32,937 nt of DNA from Selenomonadaceae bacterium (lineage in GTDB: Bacteria; Bacillota; Negativicutes; Selenomonadales; Selenomonadaceae). The translations under genes and the position numbers were made by a program. The notes below the pieces were generated by a model. That model saw only the letters and a list, made by a program, of their open reading frames with translations, ran no database searches and was not told the DNA's origin. Numbering within the stretch: the stretch's first letter is position 1; each line of letters begins with the position of its first letter. Positions 8,940-16,174 of this stretch are shown in pieces. The DNA lies in contig JAFPVP010000202.1 of assembly GCA_017412925.1 (NCBI GenBank), positions 1-32,937 of the forward strand, written 5' to 3'.

Positions 8940-10157
8940 CTATCTGGGTTTGGCGAAAATCATTCTGCCTGCCGCCGTCTGCAATGCGCTCGTCACTTCG
9001 ACGGAAATCGTGCGGCTCAAGTAGCGATGCCCGTTCTCTATGACAATCATCGTGCCGTCGTCGAGATATGCGACGCCTTGCCCAGGCTCCTTGCCGTCCT
9101 TGACGACCTGCACTTTCATCGTTTCGCCGGGAATCACGACAGGTTTAACGGCATTGGAAAGTTCATTTATATTTAAAACTTCCACGCCGCGCAGTTGGGC
9201 AACTTTATTTAAATTAAAGTCGTTCGTGATGATTTTTCCGCCTAATTTTTGCGCCAAACGCACCAATTTTGAATCGACGCCTTGAATATCATCAAAATCG
9301 ACGTTCATAATTTCAACTTCAAGATGAGTTTCCATATCGCGTATTTTTTGCAGGACATCAAGCCCGCGCCGCCCACGAACTCGCCGCAAAGTGTCCGGCG
9401 AATCCGCTATATACTGCAATTCTTCCAGAACGAACACCGGAATTAACAGCGTGCCCTCCAAAAAGCCCGTTTTAGAAATGTCCGCTATTCGCCCGTCGAT
9501 TATGACGTTTGTGTCCAATAATTTGTAATTTTTATCTTTGTGCTCTTTTAATTTCACTAAATTTACTTTTGAAGGTTGCTCAACCTGCGAATTTTCCTCT
9601 TGAACAGGTTTTTCAGCGACTTTTTCGGCTTCTTTTTCCGCTTTTGCCGCCTCTCGACTCCGCAAAATGTCTTTTATCATGTGCGGTATAAAATCAAGGC
9701 TACTCGTGAGCTCTTTGCGTTTTTTTATCGTGATTCTAACGCCCAAATAGCCCAGAACTAAGCTAAAAATAATTGGAATGTAATTTCCGACAATCGGAAT
9801 CCTCGAAAAAGCACTTCCCAATAAATTTGCGAGTATAAGTCCTATTGCCAACCCGATTGCCCCCGCGATTACGTCATAGATTGGCATTTTACTGAGTTGT
9901 TTCTCGACAAAAGACGTGAACTTTCTTAATTTGTCGATTAGATACGGAGAAACGAAAAATCCCGCTAATCCGCCGATAAATGCGCCTAAAAGTATGCAAA
10001 CTAGGCTTGCCAGCGTCAATTCAAAAATTCCCGTTTCGATTTGGAAAAATTCCAGATTGATGTACGAGATTAGGAACGGACTAGCCTGATGCAACGCCGC
10101 GCCGCCGATTATCGCCAACGTCAACGTTATGAAGAATTTTATCGCTTTGTCAAGCAT
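8940..10157 (-). CDS. Membrane-anchored PIN/TRAM domain protein (YacL family)
   Basis: A 405-residue YacL-type protein. Four membrane segments (about 5-24, 46-72, 92-115, 121-142) are followed by a charged linker rich in Lys, Glu and Ala (about 145-205). Then comes a PIN nuclease-fold domain starting at LLDTNVIIDGRI, with the acidic residues of DTN and TNDFNLNKVA as expected metal ligands, and a C-terminal TRAM domain (from about 335) expected to bind RNA. The family is common in Firmicutes and probably acts as an RNase at the membrane; its targets are unknown. The frame opens at ATG 10172, but those first codons are themselves the SD GGAGGTGAGG, so ATG 10157 is the true start. A terminator follows at 8888-8920. 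Confidence 0.93.
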   Translation of the reverse strand: MLDKAIKFFITLTLAIIGGAALHQASPFLISYINLEFFQIETGIFELTLASLVCILLGAFIGGLAGFFVSPYLIDKLRKFTSFVEKQLSKMPIYDVIAGAIGLAIGLILANLLGSAFSRIPIVGNYIPIIFSLVLGYLGVRITIKKRKELTSSLDFIPHMIKDILRSREAAKAEKEAEKVAEKPVQEENSQVEQPSKVNLVKLKEHKDKNYKLLDTNVIIDGRIADISKTGFLEGTLLIPVFVLEELQYIADSPDTLRRVRGRRGLDVLQKIRDMETHLEVEIMNVDFDDIQGVDSKLVRLAQKLGGKIITNDFNLNKVAQLRGVEVLNINELSNAVKPVVIPGETMKVQVVKDGKEPGQGVAYLDDGTMIVIENGHRYLSRTISVEVTSALQTAAGRMIFAKPR

Positions 10158-10210
10158 AAGCCTCACCTCCATTTAGTTTTGGAGCAAGCCTAGCATACTT
10201 TTCTGAAATT

Positions 10211-11440
10211 TTACTGATTGACTGTCACGGGGAAAAATTTTTTATCCTTATTTAATAAATGGGCGACTCTTTCAATGATTTTTTCCGCTAAATCGGCTTT
10301 GCTCATCTTTGAAAAGCTTTCAACTTGCTCATCGCGCCAAATTATCGTTGCAATATTGGTTGAAACGCCAAACCCCGCGCCCGAAAGCGTCACGTCGTTA
10401 GCAACAATGAATTCCAAATTCTTTTCGACGAGTTTTTTCCGCGCATATTCCAAAACATTTTGCGTTTCAGCCGCAAATCCGACTAAAATTTGAGATTTTT
10501 TTAAAGTGCCGAGTTCGCGGAGTATATCGGGATTTTTTACGAGTTCGAGCGTTAAAACTTCCGCGTCTTTTTTAATTTTCTGCGCGGCGGGATTTTTAAT
10601 TCGATAATCGGCGACTGCGGCGGACATTATCACGCAATTTGCCGTTTCAAAGTGTTTTAAAACATTTTCGCGCATTTCCAACGCCGATTCAACCTTAATA
10701 AACTCTTTTAAACCGCTTGGAGGCTCTAAATTGCTGTTTCCCGCGATTAAAATCACTTCTGCGCCCGCTTTTATTGCAGATTTCGCAATTTCAAAGCCCA
10801 TTTTCCCCGATGAACGATTCCCAATATATCGCACAGGGTCAATCGCCTCAAGCGTGCCGCCCGCCGTCACGATTATCTTTTTTCCGCTTAAAATCTGCAC
10901 AGAATTAAATATTTTCCCGATTGCCGCGCAGATTTCTTCCGGTTCGGGCAGACGCCCTTTACCGCTCGTGCCGCACGCTAAATTTCCTGAATTAGGCTCT
11001 AAAATTTCCACGCCACGCGCTTTTAATATCGATAAATTTGCTTGCGTCGCGGGATTTTCAAACATTTTCGTGTTCATCGACGGACAAATTAAAATCTTTT
11101 TGTCAAAGGCTAAAATTGTCGTCGTGAGCAAATCGTCGGCTATTCCGTGCGCCATTTTAGCTAAAAAATTCGCGGTTGCCGGCGCAATTACGATTAAATC
11201 CGCGAATTTTGCCAAAGAAATGTGCGCCACATTAAAATTTGCCGCGTCAGCAAACATTTCTACCGACACGGCGTTATTTGTTATTTCTTGAAAAGTTCTC
11301 GGCGAAACGAATTCGGTTGCGTGCTTAGTCATCATGACTTTGACATTTGCGCCCGATTTTTTCAGTCTGCTAGCGACTTCAACCACTTTGTAAGCCGCAA
11401 TTCCGCCCGTCACGCCGATTAAAATATTTTTCCCAGTCAT
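10211..11440 (-). CDS. coaBC: Bifunctional phosphopantothenoylcysteine decarboxylase/synthetase
   Basis: Carries out two steps of coenzyme A synthesis: CoaB joins phosphopantothenate and cysteine using CTP, and CoaC decarboxylates the product with FMN. The N-terminal CoaC half (about 1-180) shows the active-site His73 in NVAHISLA, PSMNTKM (120-126) and the reductive Cys156 in LACGTSGKGRLPE. The CoaB half starts at KKIIVTAGGTLEAIDPVR with IGNRSSGKMG, and later has MSAAVADYR and a KNPDI motif. Length 409 is standard. ATG 11440 has AAGG upstream and follows rpoZ by 3 nt. The gmk-rpoZ-coaBC order is classic for Firmicutes. Confidence 0.96.
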   Translation of the reverse strand: MTGKNILIGVTGGIAAYKVVEVASRLKKSGANVKVMMTKHATEFVSPRTFQEITNNAVSVEMFADAANFNVAHISLAKFADLIVIAPATANFLAKMAHGIADDLLTTTILAFDKKILICPSMNTKMFENPATQANLSILKARGVEILEPNSGNLACGTSGKGRLPEPEEICAAIGKIFNSVQILSGKKIIVTAGGTLEAIDPVRYIGNRSSGKMGFEIAKSAIKAGAEVILIAGNSNLEPPSGLKEFIKVESALEMRENVLKHFETANCVIMSAAVADYRIKNPAAQKIKKDAEVLTLELVKNPDILRELGTLKKSQILVGFAAETQNVLEYARKKLVEKNLEFIVANDVTLSGAGFGVSTNIATIIWRDEQVESFSKMSKADLAEKIIERVAHLLNKDKKFFPVTVNQ

Positions 11441-11443
11441 TTT

Positions 11444-11665
11444 TTAATCCTTTATGGTGTAGGAAATTTTCCCCTCGTTAATTTCTTCCATCGCGTTTGT
11501 TACGTATTTATTTGCGCGATTTTCGACGCGACAAGGGGCTCCGTTGAGCAATTCGCGCGCCCTTTTCGACGCCAAGACCACCAATGCATAGCGGCTGTGC
11601 GTTTGTTTCAACATAGAATCCGTCGAAGGATTTACCATGCTAAGTACATCTTCTTTTAATTTCAA
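11444..11665 (-). CDS. rpoZ: RNA polymerase omega subunit
   Basis: The omega subunit helps assemble RNA polymerase by holding the beta' chain. The 73-residue protein has the family core: NPSTDSMLKQTHSRYALVVLASKRAREL, split here only by reading, with the conserved KRAREL helix. The start is TTG 11665, decided by a perfect AGGAGG 7 nt upstream; the first ATG, nine codons later, has no such site. It overlaps the gmk stop by 4 nt (TTGA) and is followed 3 nt later by coaBC, so the three genes are translated from one message. Confidence 0.95.
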   Translation of the reverse strand: MKLKEDVLSMVNPSTDSMLKQTHSRYALVVLASKRARELLNGAPCRVENRANKYVTNAMEEINEGKISYTIKD

Positions 11666-12267
11666 TTAAAATCCTCCTTAAACTCAAATTTATCCGTATT
11701 TCGAGCGACTTTTAAGCGTTCAGCCGTCAAAATTGCTTTAATTTGCTCCGCTGCAGCGTTTATATCGTCATTTACGACAACATAATCATATTCAAGCCCG
11801 ATTTTTATTTCAGCGACGGCATTTTTTAATCTGCGTGCTAAACTTTCGGGATTTTCGGTGCCGCGTCCCTCGATACGATTTTTTAATTCCTCTAAACTCG
11901 GCGGCAACAGGAAAATATACACGCCTTTGGGACACTTTTTTTTGACATTCAACGCGCCTTGGACGTCAATCTCCAAAAGAATATCTTCGCCGCGACTTAA
12001 ACGCTCTTCAATTTTATTTAATGGCGTCCCGTAAAAATTCCCGTAAACTTCGGCGTATTCGAGGAATTTTTCTTCCGAAATCCAACTTTTAAACTCGTCA
12101 ACGCTCAAAAAATAGTATTCCTTGCCGTCAATTTCGCCAGGACGAGGATTTCTGGTCGTTGCCGAGATAGAATAAGCGATTTTGGGCAAGTCAGTCAGCA
12201 ATTTTTTGCAAACCGTGCCCTTGCCCGTGCCGCTCGCGCCCGAAACTACAATCAATAGACCGCGCAT
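11662..12267 (-). CDS. gmk: Guanylate kinase
   Basis: Phosphorylates GMP to GDP with ATP. The 201-residue length is standard. The P-loop GASGTGKGT is at residues 10-18, followed by the GMP-binding region SISATTRNPRPGEIDGKEYYFLS (read in two parts) and the EYAEVYGNFYGTP loop. DVQGALNVKK and the lid-like IEGRGTE also match the family. ATG 12267 directly abuts the dapF stop (TAA followed at once by ATG), so it depends on ribosomes finishing dapF. It overlaps the rpoZ start by 4 nt. Confidence 0.97.
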   Translation of the reverse strand: MRGLLIVVSGASGTGKGTVCKKLLTDLPKIAYSISATTRNPRPGEIDGKEYYFLSVDEFKSWISEEKFLEYAEVYGNFYGTPLNKIEERLSRGEDILLEIDVQGALNVKKKCPKGVYIFLLPPSLEELKNRIEGRGTENPESLARRLKNAVAEIKIGLEYDYVVVNDDINAAAEQIKAILTAERLKVARNTDKFEFKEDFN

Positions 12268-13083
12268 TTAAAATTCACCCACAAAAACGCGCTCGGCCGC
12301 ACCCGTCATGAAGATATGATTATTTTCGCGCCAATCGATTTGAAGTTCGCCGCCGTCGAGGATAACGGTTGACTTTTTGCCCGCCAAGCCGTTCAAATTC
12401 GCCGCAACCGCCGTAGCGCAAGCACCCGTGCCGCAAGCTAACGTTATGCCACTGCCGCGCTCCCAAACGCGCATGCGCAATTTGTTTTCGCCGACGACTT
12501 GAACGAACTCGGTATTTGTCTTGCGCGGGAAAATTTCATGCGTTTCAAATTTCGGTCCGACGTGCTCCAAATCAATTTCTTTAATATCATCGACGAAAAC
12601 GACGCAATGCGGGTTGCCCATGCTCACGCAGGTCATCTTGTAAGTTACGCCGTCGACTTTAATCGGTTCGGAAACCAATTTTTGAGAGCCGAAGCCGTCC
12701 ACGGGAATTTTATCCGCGTTGAAAATCGGCTCGCCCATGTCAACCGTAACCAAATCGTATTTCATGCTGACAGTAAGCACGCCCGCGCCCGTCTCGACCG
12801 TCAAATCGTCATCGGAAAAGAATTTGTCGCCGCTGAGCAAATATCTAGCGAAACAGCGAATTCCGTTTCCGCACATTTCGGGCTCGGAGCCGTCCGCGTT
12901 AAAAATTCTCATGCGAACCGCCGCCTTGGTCGAGTGCTGAACGTAGATGACGCCGTCCGCGCCTATGCCAAAGTGCCTGTCGCACAACTGCTGAATTTTT
13001 TCCGGACTTTCAATATCATTGCCTACGCGGTCAATTATTATAAAATCGTTTCCGCAACCTTGCCATTTCTCAAATTTCTGCAA
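12268..13083 (-). CDS. dapF: Diaminopimelate epimerase
   Basis: Converts LL- to meso-diaminopimelate for lysine and peptidoglycan synthesis, without cofactor, using two cysteines. Both are present: Cys71 in EMCGNGIRCFAR and Cys217 in LACGTGACATA. With a TTG start at 13083 the 271-residue protein begins MQKFEKWQGCGNDF, matching the family. AAAGGAG lies 9 nt before this TTG, whereas the ATG at 13092 touches the SD directly and could hardly be used with it. The frame stays open to 13140, but the promoter -10 at 13109-13114 places the transcript start below that. It is the first gene of the dapF-gmk-rpoZ-coaBC run. Confidence 0.95.
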   Translation of the reverse strand: MQKFEKWQGCGNDFIIIDRVGNDIESPEKIQQLCDRHFGIGADGVIYVQHSTKAAVRMRIFNADGSEPEMCGNGIRCFARYLLSGDKFFSDDDLTVETGAGVLTVSMKYDLVTVDMGEPIFNADKIPVDGFGSQKLVSEPIKVDGVTYKMTCVSMGNPHCVVFVDDIKEIDLEHVGPKFETHEIFPRKTNTEFVQVVGENKLRMRVWERGSGITLACGTGACATAVAANLNGLAGKKSTVILDGGELQIDWRENNHIFMTGAAERVFVGEF

Positions 13084-13108
13084 AACAATCATCTCCTTTG
13101 ATTTGCGC

Positions 13109-13137
13109 AGTATACAACTTTTCTCTGCTTCGTGCAA
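13109..13137 (-). promoter_or_regulatory. Promoter of the dapF operon
   Basis: On the minus strand TTGCAC (13137-13132) and TATACT (13114-13109) are 17 nt apart, close to the sigma-70 consensus. Transcription should start near 13102, only a couple of bases before the SD AAAGGAG, giving a very short leader. It lies in the 61-nt gap between dapF and the HXXEE gene upstream. Confidence 0.7.
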
Positions 13138-13144
13138 CAAATTT

Positions 13145-13789
13145 TCATCTGAAGTTGTGCGCGTTCGCGTATCTTATCCCGTACGCCGATTGCGCCGTCA
13201 AGTTGTAACCTTTCAATTTGCCCAAGCCCCAATAAAGCGGCGAGCGGAATGAAAAACAAAACACGACGACGCACCACAGCGGCGCAAAAATATAATCGCT
13301 CCAAACGTAAAAATTTCTGTCGAAGAAGTTTACGAAATAATAAATCGCTATCGGCGCAAGCCCGAACACGCCCGTGAGTAAACCTAGATTGTAAAGCGTC
13401 CGTTGCTTCACGTTGAACAATATTAAATGCATTATCAATTCCAAAATTGAAAATATCATCGCCGCCAACAGCAGGAAGTGCACGTCGGGCAAGACGAGTG
13501 GCAAAAAGTACACCAACAATAAAAAGCTCCAGTTGCCGAACATCGAATTCAAGTTGTTGCAATTCCACTTCGTCGAATTCATTTCCTTGCTACCCAACAA
13601 AACTTTTACGCCCATCCACGGGAAGCCGCCGGGGAAACCGAACTCTTCAAAAAAGTGCAGGAACAAAATCGCTATCGACCCCAAAAGTATTTTTTGAATC
13701 GTGTCTTCCACGAGGAAAACTGCAAACGCCGCCGTCACGATTGCCAACGCCAACGAAACATTGTGCCAAGAATTTATCAACTTTTTCAT
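13145..13789 (-). CDS. HXXEE domain-containing membrane protein
   Basis: A 214-residue membrane protein with about six hydrophobic segments. It carries HFFEEFGFPGGFPWM, the His-x-x-Glu-Glu signature that gives the HXXEE family its name. The conserved His and Glu residues within the membrane suggest metal binding or catalysis, but no member function is established, so none is assigned. The frame opens at ATG 13807, but ATG 13789 (MKKLINSW) is preferred because GGAGGT lies 7 nt before it, within the codons of the longer version. A possible 16-residue leader ORF overlaps this start (13786-13836). It is the last minus-strand gene before the plus-strand prophage remnant. Confidence 0.85.
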   Translation of the reverse strand: MKKLINSWHNVSLALAIVTAAFAVFLVEDTIQKILLGSIAILFLHFFEEFGFPGGFPWMGVKVLLGSKEMNSTKWNCNNLNSMFGNWSFLLLVYFLPLVLPDVHFLLLAAMIFSILELIMHLILFNVKQRTLYNLGLLTGVFGLAPIAIYYFVNFFDRNFYVWSDYIFAPLWCVVVFCFSFRSPLYWGLGKLKGYNLTAQSAYGIRYANAHNFR

Positions 13790-13836
13790 CTTCCCGACCT
13801 CCGCCATTTAATTATATTTTCCAGTGTCTCGAACAA
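13786..13836 (-). CDS. Possible 16-residue leader peptide before the HXXEE gene
   Basis: An AAAGGAG at 13852-13846 has no annotated gene at the usual distance. A TTG at 13836, 10 nt after it, opens a 16-codon frame (MFETLENIIKWRRSGR) whose TGA overlaps the HXXEE ATG as ATGA. This arrangement is typical of translational coupling. Its length is too short for coding statistics, so it is a tentative call based only on SD spacing and the overlap. Confidence 0.3.
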   Translation of the reverse strand: MFETLENIIKWRRSGR

Positions 13837-13845
13837 AAAGAAATA

Positions 13846-13868
13846 TCTCCTTTAATTCGCAAAGTATA
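13846..13868 (-). promoter_or_regulatory. -10 box and SD cassette upstream of the HXXEE gene
   Basis: GTATACT (13868-13862) followed 9 nt later by AAAGGAG (13852-13846) on the minus strand. The same -10, same 9-nt gap and same SD occur in front of dapF. No good -35 is seen 16-18 nt upstream (GTGTAT at best), which may mean that the prophage junction replaced it or that another factor is used. Confidence 0.45.
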
Positions 13869-13925
13869 CTGTCTTTAGCACCCAAATACACGAGAGAACA
13901 AATTATGTAAGCGGGAGCGGCATTA

Positions 13926-14057
13926 ATGGACGCGTGTAAAATTAGTGAGCTGACAAAGTTACTTCAATCGTTCGGAGTGCAATCAGTAATGCAATTAAAG
14001 CCTGAACAACTTGATAACTTTGCAGTAGCAATGCGCGATTTGGGGGCGGAGATATGA
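13926..14057 (+). CDS. Small phage protein upstream of DUF2800
   Basis: A 43-residue frame from ATG 13926 to TGA 14057, beginning MDACKISELTKLLQSFGV and ending MRDLGAEI. GGGAG lies 8 nt before the ATG, and the stop overlaps the DUF2800 ATG as ATGA. Small proteins of this pattern (helical, with a Leu-Leu...Gly-Val and a Pro-Glu-Gln-Leu turn) are often found directly before DUF2800 in phage replication modules; that is from memory of such modules. No function is known. Confidence 0.65.
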   Translation: MDACKISELTKLLQSFGVQSVMQLKPEQLDNFAVAMRDLGAEI

Positions 14058-14885
14058 GCGAGCACGCTCTCTTGTCGCCGTCAAGTGCTTACAGGTGGCT
14101 GAACTGCCCGCCCGCACCGAGACTAGAAGCGACATTAGCTGAAAATCCAAGTATCTACGCTGAAGAAGGAACGCTAGCGCACAATGTCTGCGAAATCAGC
14201 GCGAAGCATTATTTCGGAAAAATTCAAGCGGTAGAATATCAAGAGGCGATAAATGCGTTGATGACTTCCGCGCTGTGGAATGACGAAATGATAAACACTG
14301 CAAAAATTTACGTCGAACATCTCGCTGAGCGAGCAATGAGCTTTGAGCGAGAACCTTACGTGACTTTTGAAGTTAAAGTAGACCTCTCCGATTATGTACC
14401 CGAATCATTCGGACGTTGCGATTGCGTTATGTTCGGTGAAGAAAAACTAATTATCACAGACTATAAGCACGGTAAAGGAGTCCCCATTTCGGCAAAAGAA
14501 AATCCACAAATGATGTTGTATGCACTCGGCGCACTGAAACTTTATCAACCAATTTTCGGAAAAAGCGTTAAGCAAATTGAAATGTTCATAGACCAGCCTC
14601 GCCTCAATACCCGGTTATAAAATCGTCGAGGGTCGAAGTTCCCGAACGTGGACGAATCAAGATGCGGCTCTCGAAAAACTTCAAGCGGCAGGCATTGAAC
14701 GTGTAATAATTTATGACAGCGTGCCGAAAACTTTAGCTAAACTTGAAAAAATGTTAGGCACCGCGAAGTTTAAAGAATTAGTCGGCGAATTCGTGATTAA
14801 GCCGCCGGGCAAGCCGACGCTTACGACAGCCGACGATGTAAGAAAAGAGTTCAGTGGAGCAGTTGCAGATTTCGCAAATGTTTAG
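14054..14885 (+). pseudogene. DUF2800 phage protein with internal deletion and frameshift
   Basis: The N-terminal part (about 186 residues, from MSEHALLSPSSAYRWLNCPPA) matches DUF2800, a nuclease-like phage replication protein (PD-(D/E)XK-type by the DCVMF...LIITDYKHGKG block). After IDQPRLN the frame hits a stop at 14618-14620. From about 14621 another frame gives the family C-terminus, starting GYKIVEGRSSRTW and ending at TAG 14885. The family is about 370-390 residues long; here roughly 100 central residues, normally holding a Cys-rich iron-sulfur-type cluster, are absent. So this is a real internal deletion that also broke the frame, not a single-base error. It is followed directly by the SD of the DUF2815 gene. 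Confidence 0.85.
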
Positions 14886-14896
14886 GAGGCAAAATT

Positions 14897-15490
14897 ATGT
14901 ATAACAAAAATCCGACAAGAGTTTTAACGGGCGAAGTGAGACTTTCCTATGTCAACTTAGTAGCACCGCGAGCTAACGTCAATGACCCGAACGGCACGCC
15001 GAAATATTCGGTTACGTTGCTGATTCCGAAAACTGACACAGCTGTTAAGCAGAATATCGACGCGAGCATTGAGGCGGCGGCAAAGGAGGCGCAAACTAAA
15101 TTATTGGGCGGTGTTCGTCCTCCTATAATGCCGATTCCGATTCACGACGGTGACGGGGTTCGCGATAACGGCACGCCTTACGGTCCCGAATGTAAAGGGC
15201 ATTGGGTACTTACAGCGGCGACGAAAAATAAACCGCAAGTCGTGCACCAGAGCGACATCAACACGGAACTTTTACCGCAAGATATTTACAGCGGAATGTA
15301 TGCGCGAGTTACGATTAATTTTTTCAGCTACAATCGCGCTGGTAAAAAGGGTATCGGCTGTGGGCTAGGCAACGTTATGAAAACCCGCGAAGGCGAACCG
15401 CTTGCCGGTACTGTATCAGCCGCTGCTGATTTCGCAGGTATTGGCGAAACACCGAGTGCAGTAAGTCCGTTGACGGGTGCGCCCATTTAA
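14897..15490 (+). CDS. DUF2815 family phage protein (ssDNA-binding-like)
   Basis: A 197-residue intact protein of the DUF2815 family, which accompanies DUF2800 and phage polymerase and is thought to be a single-strand DNA-binding or annealing-type protein. Family landmarks are RLSYVNLVAPRA near the start, PKYSVTLLIPK, a DGDGVRDNGTPYGPECKGHW segment, and SGMYARVTINFFSYNRAGKKGI followed by GLGNV. The start at ATG 14897 is fixed by AGGAGG 7 nt upstream. It is one of the few uninterrupted larger genes of the remnant. A strong hairpin follows at 15510. Confidence 0.88.
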   Translation: MYNKNPTRVLTGEVRLSYVNLVAPRANVNDPNGTPKYSVTLLIPKTDTAVKQNIDASIEAAAKEAQTKLLGGVRPPIMPIPIHDGDGVRDNGTPYGPECKGHWVLTAATKNKPQVVHQSDINTELLPQDIYSGMYARVTINFFSYNRAGKKGIGCGLGNVMKTREGEPLAGTVSAAADFAGIGETPSAVSPLTGAPI

Positions 15491-15509
15491 AATTATTTAT
15501 AGCAAGCAA

Positions 15510-15546
15510 AAGCCCGCAGTCCTGAATCATTAGCAACTGCGGGCTT
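15510..15546. terminator. Strong inverted repeat, possible terminator
   Basis: AAGCCCGCAGT (15510-15520 with flanking A) pairs perfectly with ACTGCGGGCTT (15536-15546), 11 bp with a 15-nt loop. The plus strand lacks a T run after it. On the minus strand the stem is followed by TTTT-GCTTGC. It begins 19 nt after the DUF2815 stop, so it may reduce read-through or protect the upstream message. Confidence 0.5.
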
Positions 15547-15579
15547 CGTCGCATAAAATTTAGCAAGGGAGTTGGTGAA

Positions 15580-15849
15580 ATGACTATAGAGCCAAAAGAA
15601 CTCGAAGAGAGATTTTGGCGTGCTATGAGCATTTGGTATACAGAACTTAGCTACGCAACCAGACACAACGCTGACGGAAGCAAAAGCGAAACAAGTATTC
15701 TTTTAGACGATGCAAGAGACGTTTTCTTGAAAATGCACGAAGTGTGGCGGGCAAGCATAGGCGAGCCAATCGTCGTTACCCCAAAATCCATCAGCGACTT
15801 ATTACGTGAACTAGCCGAAAAAATTGATAGCGGTGAGTATGAAATTTAA
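15580..15849 (+). CDS. Hypothetical phage protein, 89 residues
   Basis: An 89-residue protein beginning MTIEPKELEERFWRAMSIW, mostly helical and acidic, with no transmembrane segment, signal or Cys. ATG 15580 has GGGAG 9 nt upstream. No family was recognised. It lies in the plus-strand phage run after the hairpin, so it is probably a small accessory gene of the phage. Confidence 0.6.
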   Translation: MTIEPKELEERFWRAMSIWYTELSYATRHNADGSKSETSILLDDARDVFLKMHEVWRASIGEPIVVTPKSISDLLRELAEKIDSGEYEI

Positions 15850-15864
15850 TTAGGGGTGATTGCA

Positions 15865-15972
15865 ATGCGTAAATTTCTGATTTTCACTGACCGACGCGGG
15901 CGACGCTGGATTTGTGGCGAGACACTAAAAATCTTGTTCGGCATTATCGAAGTCGGACACCCACATTTTTGA
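15865..15972 (+). CDS. Possible small gene or gene fragment, 35 residues
   Basis: From ATG 15865, preceded by AGGGGTGA, a frame of 35 residues (MRKFLIFTDRRGRRWICG...) ends at TGA 15972. The sequence past the stop continues sensibly in the next frame (EIMIGYASGGYKII), at a run of five T, which suggests a one-base frameshift in a slightly longer gene. No family recognised. Confidence 0.4.
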   Translation: MRKFLIFTDRRGRRWICGETLKILFGIIEVGHPHF

Positions 15973-15986
15973 GATTATGATTGGCT

Positions 15987-16160
15987 ATGCAAGCGGAGGT
16001 TATAAGATTATTTCGCCATAAGAATTTAGTCCTTGTGAAAAACGTTATCCTTGCCAATGGAAATTTTCTTATCCCACATGATGATAATCAAAACTTGCTT
16101 ATCGTTGACTTGCCCGACCTGTACAAACACGGCATGAAGAGTAGGGATTTCGTATCGTAA
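15987..16160 (+). CDS. Possible small gene, 57 residues
   Basis: An open frame from ATG 15987 to TAA 16160 encodes a 57-residue product ending DLPDLYKHGMKSRDFVS. Its composition looks protein-like and it fills most of the gap before the next gene, but there is no clear SD before the ATG. A GTG at 16035 is an alternative start. No family recognised. Confidence 0.3.
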   Translation: MQAEVIRLFRHKNLVLVKNVILANGNFLIPHDDNQNLLIVDLPDLYKHGMKSRDFVS

Positions 16161-16174
16161 AAAGGAGATTAGCG

